A stretch of 64,000 bases of DNA. Origin: an uncultured Pseudomonadales bacterium (GTDB lineage: Bacteria; Pseudomonadota; Gammaproteobacteria; Pseudomonadales; Azotimanducaceae). The notes beneath the pieces are model-generated. The model did not search any database. It had not been told where the DNA came from and saw only the letters and a program-made list of their open reading frames with translations. Below, piece after piece: positions 18,749-28,345 of the stretch; position 1 is the first letter of the stretch, and each line of letters begins with the position of its first letter. A program made the position numbers and the translations under genes. The stretch is from assembly GCA_938017975.1 (NCBI GenBank), contig CALIKQ010000014.1, positions 1-64,000 on the forward strand, written 5' to 3'.

Positions 18749-19966
18749 CTAAACCCTTGTAACGTCGCCAACCAGTTCTCGATCGCGTATCCCCAGCAAA
18801 AATAAAATACTGTCGAGCCCCATGGTTGAAATTGCGTGACTGGACCTTTCCCGCACTAAATCCTTTGCATGATAAGCAATGCCCAGACCAGCCACACCCA
18901 ACATCTCCAGATCATTCGCTCCATCACCTACGGCAATGGTCTGCGCCATGGAAATACCCTCCCGATCGGCAAGTTCCTGCAGAATTCGCGCTTTTGCCTC
19001 GGCATCTACTACCGGCGGCTCAACTCGACCCGTCAGCTTGCCATTTTCAATCTCAAGACGATTCGCGAAAACATAATCAACACCCAATTGAGCTTGAAGG
19101 CGAGCCCCAAAATAGTCGAACCCTCCTGAGAGGATCGCCGTTTTATAGCCCAACTGCCTCAACGTCCGGAACAGTTTCTCCGCACCCTCAGCCAAGGGCA
19201 GCTTCCCCGCGACTTCGTTTAACGTTGATTCAGGTAACCCTTTAAGAAGAGCAACGCGAGCATTGAGGCTTTCGGTAAAATCTAGGTCGCCAGACATTGC
19301 ATGTCTTGTAATATCGGCCACCTCTTCGCCCACGCCGGCACATGCGGCGAGCTCGTCGATTACCTCGGTTTGAATTAAGGTCGAATCCATGTCAAAGGCA
19401 ATGAGCCGTCGGTGCCGCCGAAACAAACCATCTTCTTGAACCGCAACATCTAACTCCATTTCAGCAGCAACGGTCATCATCTGACGCCGAAATGATTCAG
19501 TTGCAGCACCGCGCAATGACCACTCAATACACGCTCGACCCGGCCCCTCCTCTGAATTGAGAGAAACCCGCCCAGAAAGCCGCGTTATATGATCAATATT
19601 CAAACCTGCCTCAGAGACCGTCAGCGCCAATTTAGACAGCTGCTGCGCGGAGATTCTTCTTCCGAGAATCGTCAAAATCGTGCGATCTTGCCCCTGTCGG
19701 TCCACCCAACTTTGATAGTCCAAGTCCGAGACGTCTGCCATCTCAACACTGAGCCCTTCGCTGAGAAAGAACGCGCGCACTGAATCAATCACCCCTTGTC
19801 TCGAGGCATCGAAGCGCACTAAAACGCCCAAGGTCAAAAAATCATGAATAATCGCCTGACCCATATCCAACACTTCCATGTCAGCCTCAGACAAAAGGCT
19901 TGTCATTTTTGCGGTTAGCCCAGGACGGTCACGGCCTGTTACATTGATTAACTTAATGGTTTGCAT
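18749..19966 (-). CDS. serB: Phosphoserine phosphatase with two N-terminal ACT domains
   Basis: SerB carries out the last step of serine synthesis. The HAD phosphatase core has the nucleophile motif FDMDSTLI (Asp192, Asp194), motif II ILSGGFDYF, and motif IV VGDGANDLEML. Two ACT-like repeats fill residues 1-180 (KLINVTGRDRPGLTAKM; LTILGRRISAQQLSK), the long form found in Pseudomonas and actinobacteria, likely allosteric serine sensors. The divergent neighbour is a YtjB-like protein, the same pairing as E. coli serB-ytjB. Confidence 0.95.
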   Translation of the reverse strand: MQTIKLINVTGRDRPGLTAKMTSLLSEADMEVLDMGQAIIHDFLTLGVLVRFDASRQGVIDSVRAFFLSEGLSVEMADVSDLDYQSWVDRQGQDRTILTILGRRISAQQLSKLALTVSEAGLNIDHITRLSGRVSLNSEEGPGRACIEWSLRGAATESFRRQMMTVAAEMELDVAVQEDGLFRRHRRLIAFDMDSTLIQTEVIDELAACAGVGEEVADITRHAMSGDLDFTESLNARVALLKGLPESTLNEVAGKLPLAEGAEKLFRTLRQLGYKTAILSGGFDYFGARLQAQLGVDYVFANRLEIENGKLTGRVEPPVVDAEAKARILQELADREGISMAQTIAVGDGANDLEMLGVAGLGIAYHAKDLVRERSSHAISTMGLDSILFLLGIRDRELVGDVTRV

Positions 19967-20073
19967 GCAGAAGAATTCCCTCTCACTTCCTATTATCCAT
20001 CAATTTGTGACCTCGAGACAGCGAGGCCCCCAATTGGGATATACTTTGGTCAGATCCATCCTTTTCATAATCG

Positions 20074-21060
20074 ATGCAATACCGCCTAATCTCGCTTTTG
20101 CTTATCCCCTTTTTTGCGGCCAGTGCTCTGCTCGCAGCCCTGGCTTTATCCAATCTCAAAAACCAACTCTTAATCGCCGAGGCCAACCTTGCACAAACGC
20201 TGATACAAACCAGCACGAACGATGCGGCCACCTACTTCGCGCAAAACGATTGGGTAGCGCTCTCAGCTGTTCTTGAAAACCTCTCTGGATCAATCGAGCA
20301 AACTCGCGCAGAAATTATAGACAGTTCGGGGCAAGTCATTCTGGCCAAAGGCCAATCAACCAAAACGGGGCAAACCTTTGAAAGTGCACTGCTATCAGAA
20401 GGGCAAACGCTAGGGATTCTGACACTCACAACCAGTGGTGAGGCGATTGAAACCCTTGTTTTTGAGACAGGGGTTTTAATGGCCTTTTGCGTTATCCTAC
20501 TTGCGTCAGCGATCGCACTTTTTTTGGCCCAGTTCGGCGATTTTGTTCGGATTTGGATCGGGCTTGACCCTCCACGCGCCGCGCCGGTCAAAAACCAACA
20601 ATCAGCCCCTTTGGATCGCAGGGTAAATGGTTTAGAGGTCTTGTTTGCAATCAAACTCACACCCTCGCGCTTGGCGCCGCTTTCAGCCCTTCATACCCTT
20701 ACCCAGCGGCACGAAGGGCGCCTATCGACGATTGTGCCGGGAGATTACGAAGCGCGTTTCGCGGGGAATGATGCAGTCGCTTCCGGTCTTCTTTTTTATG
20801 AAGGGCTCAAAACATTGCTTGATGACACAGAGACGCTAGACGCTCGATTTGCCTTAGGTATCTGTAACGATCATTCAGGGAGCGACGTTCCTAAACGGAC
20901 AAAGTTCCTTGCGACCCTCAGCACCGGTGAACTCGTCATAGACGAGACTACCCAAGCGATGCTCACCGACGCGCTAGGAAACCACTGGATGATCGAACCG
21001 TTTATTTCACCCCTGGCCTCTGATCTCAGCTTATCTCTGCTAAAACCAAGGCGGCTTTGA
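20074..21060 (+). CDS. AhpA/YtjB-like membrane protein, function unknown
   Basis: The 328-residue protein has an N-terminal membrane helix (about 5-25), an extracytoplasmic region (about 26-125), a second helix (about 128-150) and a cytoplasmic C-terminal domain of about 170 residues. Topology and its place divergent from serB match the AhpA/YtjB (SMP) family. The C-terminal part, with LEVLFAIKL, GDYEARFAGNDAVASGL and RFALGICNDHSG, resembles in arrangement a degenerate nucleotide-cyclase-like fold, but the catalytic residues are absent, so this is only an impression. The role of the family is unclear. Confidence 0.6.
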   Translation: MQYRLISLLLIPFFAASALLAALALSNLKNQLLIAEANLAQTLIQTSTNDAATYFAQNDWVALSAVLENLSGSIEQTRAEIIDSSGQVILAKGQSTKTGQTFESALLSEGQTLGILTLTTSGEAIETLVFETGVLMAFCVILLASAIALFLAQFGDFVRIWIGLDPPRAAPVKNQQSAPLDRRVNGLEVLFAIKLTPSRLAPLSALHTLTQRHEGRLSTIVPGDYEARFAGNDAVASGLLFYEGLKTLLDDTETLDARFALGICNDHSGSDVPKRTKFLATLSTGELVIDETTQAMLTDALGNHWMIEPFISPLASDLSLSLLKPRRL

Positions 21061-21069
21061 GTATCTCTA

Positions 21070-23316
21070 TCAATGGTTCAAAACGACTCGATCGACTTTT
21101 TGGAATCCCCTTGGCAATTTGAGACCTCGACGCGCACGTTCACCCCGATAATGCGTTAACTCTTTGAGGGTAAGGTGGATATAACGTTTGCCCGAATGAA
21201 CGGTAATCGTTTCTGATTCATGGAAAACGACCAAGTGCGCCATCACCTCGCTTCGGCTCTTGACCGCTGCACTCGGGATATTAATGATTTTGTTCCCCTT
21301 TCCCCGCGCAAGTTCTGGCAAATCCTTGAGCGAAAAAATCAACAGTCGACCCTCGCTGGTAAAAGCAGCAATCAGCTGCCCAGCCTCAGCGGCAATCGGA
21401 CAGGGCGGTAACGACTGAGCCCCTGACGGAACACTCAAGTAGGCTTTACCCGCTTTGTTCTTGCTGATCATGTCCTCGACCTTTCCAACAAAGCCATAGC
21501 CAGCGTCACTGGCGATCAAATACTTTCGATCCGGTTCGTCTAAAATTAACCCCGTGAACCGCGCTCCCTGGGGCGGATTAATCTTTCCTGAAAGGGGCTC
21601 CCCTTGACCCCGTGCGGAAGGCAGCAGGTGAGCTGCAAGTGCATAGCTGCGACCTGTATTGTCAAAAAAGACGGCGGTTTGATTGGTTTTACCGGCTGCA
21701 GAAGCCAAGAAGCGATCCCCTGATCGGTAACTCAATTCCGTGCCGTTGACTTCATGTCCCTTGGCGGCACGAACCCAACCATTTTCTGACAACACGACAG
21801 TAATCGGGTCGTTGGTCATCAAATCTCGTTCCGAAAATGCCTTCGATTCAGCCCGTTTTACAATCGCGGAACGCCGAGGATTACCATAAGTCTCAGCATC
21901 CGAGAGTAACTCTTTCTTGATTAACGTTTTAAGACGAGCTTTAGAGTCGATGATTTGTTGAATTGACGCCCGCTCAGCACCAAGCTCATCTTGCTCGGCC
22001 CTGATTTTCTGTTCCTCAAGTTTCGCAAGTTGACGTAACCTCAAATCCAAGATCGCCTCAGCCTGTCGCTCCGTCAACTCAAACCGTTCGATCAGTTTGA
22101 GCTTGGGTTGGTCTTCGGTTCGGATGATGTGGATTACTTCATCAATATTTAAAAACGCGACCAATAGGCCCTCTAAAATGTGAAGGCGATCGAGGATCTT
22201 CTCGAGTCGGAATTGAAGGCGCTTAAGCACAGTGGTCTGACGAAATTCAAGCCACTGTTTGAGCAACTCCCGCAGCGAGCAAACCCCTGGACGGCCGCTC
22301 AATTGGATCACATTTTGATTGATTCGATAGGTTCGCTCTAAATCAGTACTGGCAAACAAATGGCCCATCAAAGCCTCAATATCTACTCGATTACTGCGTG
22401 GGACGATGACAATTCGCGTTGGATTCTCATGGTCCGACTCATCTCTCAAGTCCACAACCATCGGAAGCTTCTTAGCCTGCATCTGCGCGGCAATCTGCTC
22501 CAGGATTTTCGTGCCCGAAACCTGATAAGGCAGCGCTTCAATCACAATCTCACCGGCCTCAATGCTGTAGACAGCTCGCGCACGGACGCTGCCGCGACCT
22601 GTCTCATAATTTTGTAGAATTTCCTCAGGGGAGGAAATAATCTCTGCGCCTGTTGGAAAATCAGGGCCCTTCACGTGGGTCATTAGATCAAGCACTGAAG
22701 CTTTCGGAGAATCCAAAAGGTGAATACAGGCGCTGACGATTTCATTGAGGTTGTGCGGCAGGATGTCTGTTGCCATACCCACGGCAATCCCCGTACCTCC
22801 GTTGAGCAACAAATTGGGCAATCGAGCTGGCAGCACCAGCGGCTCTTCCATCGTGCCGTCAAAATTTGCGATCCACTCGGCTGTGCCCTGCCCTAGTTCA
22901 GACAACAGGACTTTAGAATAGCCCGTAAGTTTTGATTCGGTATAGCGCATCGCAGCATAAGATTTTGGGTCATCAGGTGAACCCCAGTTACCTTGACCAT
23001 CAACGAGCGGGTACCGATAAGTGAACGATTGCGCCATCAAAACCATCGCTTCATAACTCGCAGCATCCCCATGGGGGTGGTATTTGCCGATTACATCGCC
23101 AATGGTTCTGGCCGATTTCATGTATTTAGCGTCGGCGTTTAATCTGAGTTCTGACATCGCATAGACAATTCGACGCTGAACAGGCTTGAAGCCATCACCA
23201 ATGTGCGGCAACGCCCGGTCGTTAATCACGTACATCGCGTAATTCAAGTAGGCATTTTCAGTAAACTCTGCGAGCGACAGGTTCTCAATGTTGCTCACAT
23301 CGATATCTTCAGTCAT
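21070..23316 (-). CDS. parC: DNA topoisomerase IV subunit A
   Basis: ParC is the DNA-cutting subunit of topoisomerase IV, which decatenates daughter chromosomes. The catalytic Tyr is residue 125 in AMRYTE. The quinolone-contact helix reads [15 protein letters not shown]: the position equal to E. coli ParC Ser80 is Ala85, and Glu89 equals Glu84. The breakage-reunion domain fills about 1-480 and a degenerate beta-pinwheel about 490-740, shorter than in GyrA, lacking a GyrA box. Length (748) fits ParC. AAGGAATCAAA precedes the ATG, and parE ends 15 bp upstream. Confidence 0.96.
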   Translation of the reverse strand: MTEDIDVSNIENLSLAEFTENAYLNYAMYVINDRALPHIGDGFKPVQRRIVYAMSELRLNADAKYMKSARTIGDVIGKYHPHGDAASYEAMVLMAQSFTYRYPLVDGQGNWGSPDDPKSYAAMRYTESKLTGYSKVLLSELGQGTAEWIANFDGTMEEPLVLPARLPNLLLNGGTGIAVGMATDILPHNLNEIVSACIHLLDSPKASVLDLMTHVKGPDFPTGAEIISSPEEILQNYETGRGSVRARAVYSIEAGEIVIEALPYQVSGTKILEQIAAQMQAKKLPMVVDLRDESDHENPTRIVIVPRSNRVDIEALMGHLFASTDLERTYRINQNVIQLSGRPGVCSLRELLKQWLEFRQTTVLKRLQFRLEKILDRLHILEGLLVAFLNIDEVIHIIRTEDQPKLKLIERFELTERQAEAILDLRLRQLAKLEEQKIRAEQDELGAERASIQQIIDSKARLKTLIKKELLSDAETYGNPRRSAIVKRAESKAFSERDLMTNDPITVVLSENGWVRAAKGHEVNGTELSYRSGDRFLASAAGKTNQTAVFFDNTGRSYALAAHLLPSARGQGEPLSGKINPPQGARFTGLILDEPDRKYLIASDAGYGFVGKVEDMISKNKAGKAYLSVPSGAQSLPPCPIAAEAGQLIAAFTSEGRLLIFSLKDLPELARGKGNKIINIPSAAVKSRSEVMAHLVVFHESETITVHSGKRYIHLTLKELTHYRGERARRGLKLPRGFQKVDRVVLNH

Positions 23317-23331
23317 TTTGATTCCTTGGAT

Positions 23332-25230
23332 CTAAATCAATTCAGCAAGATCACCCTTGCGTTCGAGCCAGGTCTTCCGATCTCCAGCACGTTTTTTTGC
23401 AAGCAGCATATCTAATAAATTATTGACTTCGGTGGGTTCATCAATGGTCAGTCGCACCAGACGTCGAGTATCCGCCGACATCGCCGTTTCTCTCAATTGC
23501 AGAGCATTCATTTCACCGAGCCCTTTGAAACGTTGAACCGAGACCTTGCCTTTGAGTTTCTGAGTCTCGATACGATTGAGTATCGCGGCGCGTTCAGATT
23601 CATCCAGCGCGTAGAACACTTCTTTACCAACATCGACCCGATAAAGCGGCGGCATCGCAACAAATACGTGTCCCTCGCGCACCAGCGCCGGGAAATGCTT
23701 GACGAACAATGCGATCAACAGACTTGAGATATGCAAGCCATCAGAATCGGCATCGGCGAGAATACACACTTTGCCGTATCGCAACCCAGATAAATCGTCC
23801 GAACCAGGATCCATCCCTAAAGCGACGGAGATATCATGCACTTCCTGAGAAGCCAGAATATCGACGGAATCGACCTCCCAGGTGTTCAGGATTTTGCCCT
23901 TCAGCGGCATGATGGCCTGAGTTTCACGATCCCGGGCTTGTTTCGCCGAGCCTCCAGCGGAATCTCCCTCGACCAGAAATAGCTCTCCCATCATCGCGTC
24001 TTGGCAAGAGCAATCCGTTAACTTTCCTGGCAACGCAGGGCCAGTCGTGATTTTTTTTCGAACAATTTTTTTACCTGCTCGAAGACGGGCCTGAGCATTA
24101 TGGATCGCCATATCCGCCAGTAACTGGCCTTCTTCAGTATGTTGATTGAGCCACAAACTAAAGCTGTCCTTCACGGCGGAGGCAATGTAACCAGCAATTT
24201 CACGGCTATTGAGACGGTCTTTCGTTTGACCAGAGAATTGCGGGTCCAGCATCTTTGCAGACAACACGTAGGCGCAGCGCTCCCAGATATCCTCACCCGC
24301 GATTTTCAATCCCCGTGGCAGTAAATTGCGGAATTCGCAGAACTCCCGCAGCGCCTCAAGCAAACCCGTTCTCAGGCCATTGACATGGGTGCCGCCAAGA
24401 CCGGTTGGAATGAGATTGACGTAACTTTCGGTGAGCGGTTGTCCGCCTTCAGGCAGCCATTGAACGGCCCAATCGACCGCCTCACTTTGGGCAGCTTGGG
24501 AGCCTGTGAAAGGTGCCTTTGGCAATAGTTCAAAGCCTTCAAGCTCTGAGGATAAATAGTCCTCCAGTCCGGACTCATAGCGCCACTCGGTCGTCCGAGC
24601 CTCACCTGTCTCTTGCTCGTTAACAAAGATCACCGAAAGGCCTGGACACAGTACTGCCTTGGCTCTGAGCAAATGCTTCAATCTTGAAATCGAAAATTTC
24701 CCGGAGTCGAAGTACTTTGCGTTGGGCTTAAATTCTATGGTTGTTCCTGTGTTGCGCTTACTCACGCTATCGCGAACGCTCAACGGGGAAGTCATGACAC
24801 CATCTTGAAAAGCCATATGATGGAGATGCCCATCTCGTTTGACCAACACTTCAAAACGCTCTGAGAGCGCATTCACCACAGAGACGCCCACACCGTGTAA
24901 TCCGCCCGAAAACCGGTATTGATCGTTGTTAAATTTAGCCCCGGAGTGAAGACGCGTCAGAATTAACTCCACACCGGAAGTTTTCTCTGTGGGGTGAATG
25001 TCAACCGGCATACCCCGACCATTGTCAGCGACCGCCATCGCATCATCTTTACGTAATGTCACCACAATTTCACTGGCATGACCCTCTAGTGCCTCATCCA
25101 CACAGTTATCGATGACCTCTTGGGCCAGGTGGTTAGGGCGAGACGTCTCGGTATACATCCCTGGGCGTTTTTTGACAGGGTCAAGGCCTTCTAAAACCTC
25201 GATCGAATCCGATTGATAACTGTTTGCCAT
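23332..25230 (-). CDS. parE: DNA topoisomerase IV subunit B
   Basis: The ATPase subunit of topoisomerase IV. GHKL motifs: EVIDNCVDEAL (about 38-48), DNGRGMPV near 68, GGLHGVGVSVVNAL near 108. The TOPRIM domain is marked by FLVEGDSAGGSAKQ (about 411-424) and ILADADSDGLHI. 632 residues is normal for ParE and rules out the longer GyrB of this class. It is co-oriented with parC. A TATAAT on the minus strand at 25349-25354 may be the operon's -10. Confidence 0.97.
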   Translation of the reverse strand: MANSYQSDSIEVLEGLDPVKKRPGMYTETSRPNHLAQEVIDNCVDEALEGHASEIVVTLRKDDAMAVADNGRGMPVDIHPTEKTSGVELILTRLHSGAKFNNDQYRFSGGLHGVGVSVVNALSERFEVLVKRDGHLHHMAFQDGVMTSPLSVRDSVSKRNTGTTIEFKPNAKYFDSGKFSISRLKHLLRAKAVLCPGLSVIFVNEQETGEARTTEWRYESGLEDYLSSELEGFELLPKAPFTGSQAAQSEAVDWAVQWLPEGGQPLTESYVNLIPTGLGGTHVNGLRTGLLEALREFCEFRNLLPRGLKIAGEDIWERCAYVLSAKMLDPQFSGQTKDRLNSREIAGYIASAVKDSFSLWLNQHTEEGQLLADMAIHNAQARLRAGKKIVRKKITTGPALPGKLTDCSCQDAMMGELFLVEGDSAGGSAKQARDRETQAIMPLKGKILNTWEVDSVDILASQEVHDISVALGMDPGSDDLSGLRYGKVCILADADSDGLHISSLLIALFVKHFPALVREGHVFVAMPPLYRVDVGKEVFYALDESERAAILNRIETQKLKGKVSVQRFKGLGEMNALQLRETAMSADTRRLVRLTIDEPTEVNNLLDMLLAKKRAGDRKTWLERKGDLAELI

Positions 25231-25348
25231 CGATGACTATTCCTAGATTGAACGCTCAGTGGAACTTACAAGACCGCTCTCAATGCCATTGGACCGGCCC
25301 GAGAGGTCGATCGGCTGGTCAAAAAAGAAGGTCTTAATTCGAAAACAA

Positions 25349-25354
25349 ATTATA
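25349..25354 (-). promoter_or_regulatory. Candidate -10 element for parE-parC
   Basis: Perfect TATAAT on the minus strand, in the 146-bp spacer between the yqiB stop and the parE start. The only TTGATA-like hexamer is 20 bp upstream, which is longer than the usual spacing. Confidence 0.35.
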
Positions 25355-25376
25355 ACGGGAAACCAGCAGGATGGTA

Positions 25377-25850
25377 TCAATCATCGAGCACAAGCACGGG
25401 TTCCAGCATGCGCCCATGCTCGATGCAAGACGCGAGCAGCTCGCCCAAGGCGCGATTGACTTGAGATTTCTCATCAGGGTGATGAAGCGCCGCATTGGGC
25501 AGATCGTAACGTTGTTTTAATTTCTCGTGTGCACCCACCGTCAAAACTTCCGCAGTTGACAAATCATGATAAAGACAGATCGAGAGTTTAGGCCAGTCCA
25601 GCCAATCCAAATTGCCCAATCCTCCCGAGACGGTGAGATTAATGAACGTGGTGTAAGTGCATCGCTCGATTACCTCTAGATCCACTTGAGTTAAGACGCC
25701 GCTGACTTCGAGCGCGAACTTGCGCTCATCATCCTCTGCGTAAGACGGAAAAAGTTTTAGCATCCGTATGTAATTCGCATCGCAACTGGCCAAGTCCTGG
25801 GATAGGTCTGGCACGTAACGGCGACGGTTTTGAATAGACTGTTTCTTCAT
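25377..25850 (-). CDS. yqiB: DUF1249 family protein (YqiB-like)
   Basis: 157 residues, cytoplasmic, no membrane segment. The family is found upstream of parE in gammaproteobacteria, commonly with cpdA and yqiA; here those two are absent and yqiB alone precedes parE by 146 bp. Family-like segments are LCDANY-type ASCDANYIRMLKL near 21-33, SVVTLDVRLYHD-type KLSICLYHDLSTAEVL near 88, and NRALGELLASCIEHG near 132. The function is unknown. Confidence 0.85.
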   Translation of the reverse strand: MKKQSIQNRRRYVPDLSQDLASCDANYIRMLKLFPSYAEDDERKFALEVSGVLTQVDLEVIERCTYTTFINLTVSGGLGNLDWLDWPKLSICLYHDLSTAEVLTVGAHEKLKQRYDLPNAALHHPDEKSQVNRALGELLASCIEHGRMLEPVLVLDD

Positions 25851-25985
25851 GGCACTCTCAAATGAACATGGTTAGCCTAGCATTTTTTGGCGCCTTAAGG
25901 TCTTTTGAATATCAAACCAGACGGTTTACACCAACACCCACGGCCGAAGCCTGGCTCGCCGTCAACTCATTTCATAACGGCCTCA

Positions 25986-27236
25986 TCAAAGCTTCCCTGA
26001 CAGCGTGTCAAAGACGTCGTCCAGTGCACCGCGAGTCAGCTCAAGGGTCTGCAGTGCGCGCGCTACCGATTCCACGCGTAACGATTCATCAGACAGCATT
26101 TGATCCAGCGCCTCTACTAATTCCAAGTCACTATGAACGACTCGGATTGCTCCGGCCTGCTCGAACTCGTCAGCTTGAGACTCAAAATTAAAAAGGGAAT
26201 CGCCAGTAACAATGGCACACTCTGCGAGTGCCGCCTCCAAAAAATTATGTCCTCCATGATCAACAAGGCTGCCCCCGACAAACGCAACTTCACTGATGCC
26301 ATACCAGTAAAGTAGCTGTCCCATTTGATCAACCACTAAGACGTCGGCAGTGCTCGCCATAGGCACCTGTGATCGACACTCGGCGGTGAATCCGAAATCC
26401 CGCGCAAGCCGACAAATCTCATCCGCACGCGGTACATGACGAGGCACAAGTACCAGCCGGAGGGCCTCATGCCGTTTTCTCAATCTCTCAAAGGCCCGAA
26501 GCATCATGGCCTCTTCACCGGGATGCGTGCTTGCTGCCAACAAAATCCTCTGGTCTTTCAAATCTGCCTGCATCGCTTTGGTCACGATGGCGAAGTCGGA
26601 GGGCAAAGACTGATCAGATTTGATGGATCCCGTGACCGACACTTGATCCGAAGATGCGCCAAGATCGATAAACCGAGTTCGATGGGCCTCTGATTGCACG
26701 GCAATCCAATGGATGTGTGCAAGGGATTGACCTATTAAAGGCTGTAGTTTTTGATAGCCCCGACTGGATTTAAGGGAAAGGCGCCCGTTGACTAAAGCAA
26801 CGAACATATTTTGACGACTCATCACTGCCAGCCAATTCGGCCAAATTTCTGTTTCTACAAGTAGCGCCATCCTCGGCCGCACCCCTGTTAAAAACCTTTT
26901 GATCGCACCGCTTGTGTCAAAGGGCGCATAGTAAATTAAAGCTCTGCCAGAAAAATCACGGGTTAGCTGAGACCGACCGGCTGGTGTTGTCGTGGTCAGC
27001 GTAATGCTAAAACCCGCATCCAGTAACCGCTCCACCAACGGCCCAATCGCAATGCTTTCCCCGGCCGAAACAGCATGCACCCATATATCGGTATTCGCCG
27101 TTTTTAATCCCAACACACCAAAACGTTCTAACATATGCTGGCGATATGCTTTTTCTTTAAGACTGCGCACGCCCAGCCTCAAAACGGCAAATGGAAGCAA
27201 CAGACCAATCAAGAGGCTGTAAACAAATCGATTCAT
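25986..27236 (-). CDS. waaA: 3-deoxy-D-manno-octulosonic acid (Kdo) transferase
   Basis: WaaA adds Kdo to lipid IVA at the cytoplasmic face of the inner membrane, starting the LPS core. An N-terminal membrane anchor (about 5-22) precedes the glycosyltransferase N domain with VHAVSAGESIAIGPLV (about 50-65) and LVETEIWPNWL near 120. The C domain has AASTHPGEEAMML, LVPRHVPRADEI and HGGHNFLEAA, a strong family signature. I use the ATG at 27236 (MNRFVYSLL, 416 residues) because the longer reading to 27344 adds 36 polar residues before the membrane anchor. It is divergent from an LpxL-type acyltransferase. Confidence 0.95.
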   Translation of the reverse strand: MNRFVYSLLIGLLLPFAVLRLGVRSLKEKAYRQHMLERFGVLGLKTANTDIWVHAVSAGESIAIGPLVERLLDAGFSITLTTTTPAGRSQLTRDFSGRALIYYAPFDTSGAIKRFLTGVRPRMALLVETEIWPNWLAVMSRQNMFVALVNGRLSLKSSRGYQKLQPLIGQSLAHIHWIAVQSEAHRTRFIDLGASSDQVSVTGSIKSDQSLPSDFAIVTKAMQADLKDQRILLAASTHPGEEAMMLRAFERLRKRHEALRLVLVPRHVPRADEICRLARDFGFTAECRSQVPMASTADVLVVDQMGQLLYWYGISEVAFVGGSLVDHGGHNFLEAALAECAIVTGDSLFNFESQADEFEQAGAIRVVHSDLELVEALDQMLSDESLRVESVARALQTLELTRGALDDVFDTLSGKL

Positions 27237-27406
27237 TATTCTACCTGTCCTAGGCGGGCCCGACCCGACAACTGATTCGGTGGACCGTTTCAAACCAGTG
27301 CGCACATGACTGCGCATGTCAACGCTCCCAGCCCTGCCTAGCATAGCCTAAATTTAACAGCGACCCAGTTTCAACATACAATCAAAGATCCCAAGGAGCG
27401 CAGCCA

Positions 27407-28324
27407 TTGCCAATCCGACAGATTAAACCCGCTCAGCTTTTCCACCCACGGCATTGGTTTTTATGGCTGGGTATCGCCTTGGCTTGGTTGCTGACATTAA
27501 GCGGCGCGAGATCACGACGCTTCTTGCGTTATGGCCTGGCAAATCTGATGCGCGTTACGACACCCCGCCGGGTTCATATTGCAAAGATCAATCTCGAGCG
27601 ATGCTTTCCTGAACTCGACCCGCTGAGGCAAAGACAATTACTCAACGCTACTCTGGTTTCGACCGCTGAAGGGTTACTTGAAACCGCAGCAACATGGCTA
27701 CATCCCAAACAATTGCAAGACATCCCAATCCGCTATAAAGGACTAGAACATCTTGAGATCGGCCCGAGAGACAATGGCATTCTGATACTGGGCATGCACC
27801 TTTCGACGTTAGACCTTGCGGGGGCAGCCCTCGCACAAAAAGTGCCATTCGACGTGATGTACAAGCGCAACCGCAATCCTGTCTTTGAATGGCTGATGCG
27901 ACGAGGCCGGGGGCATTATTTTGCAGAATCTATAGAGCAGACCAATATCCGAGGCGTCATTCGAAACCTTCGAGCAGGACAGCGTGTTTGGTATGCCCCC
28001 GACCAAGATTATGGTCCAGACAACGCCGTCTTTGTGCCCTTTTTTGGCTATCCTGCGGCAACACTGACGGCGGCCAACCGAATCGCCAGAATCACCCAAG
28101 CAAAAGTTGTCTTCATGCGTCACTATCGATTTGAGGACGGCAGCTATGAGGTCGAGATTTTTCCGCCGGATGAAGTCTTTCCTACTCAGTCCGACGAGCA
28201 AGATGCGACTTTAATCAACCGTCACGTGGAGGCAACCATTCGTAAGGCCCCGGAACAGTACTGGTGGGTTCATCGGCGCTTTAAATCAACACCTACAGGC
28301 CGCTCCTCGCTTTATGAACAGTAA
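27407..28324 (+). CDS. lpxL: Lipid A lauroyl/secondary acyltransferase (LpxL/HtrB family)
   Basis: An inner-membrane enzyme that puts a secondary acyl chain on Kdo2-lipid IVA. The catalytic H-x4-D motif is HLSTLD (about 128-133), followed by YKRNRNP and the Asp-rich WYAPDQDYGPDNAVFVPFFG family block. One N-terminal membrane helix (about 16-32). The start is TTG at 27407, supported by AAGGAG eight bases upstream and the lack of any ATG before the anchor. 305 residues is typical. LpxL and LpxM/LpxP cannot be separated reliably from the sequence alone. Confidence 0.87.
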   Translation: MPIRQIKPAQLFHPRHWFLWLGIALAWLLTLSGARSRRFLRYGLANLMRVTTPRRVHIAKINLERCFPELDPLRQRQLLNATLVSTAEGLLETAATWLHPKQLQDIPIRYKGLEHLEIGPRDNGILILGMHLSTLDLAGAALAQKVPFDVMYKRNRNPVFEWLMRRGRGHYFAESIEQTNIRGVIRNLRAGQRVWYAPDQDYGPDNAVFVPFFGYPAATLTAANRIARITQAKVVFMRHYRFEDGSYEVEIFPPDEVFPTQSDEQDATLINRHVEATIRKAPEQYWWVHRRFKSTPTGRSSLYEQ

Positions 28325-28345
28325 TTTGCGCAATGCAACCAAGGG

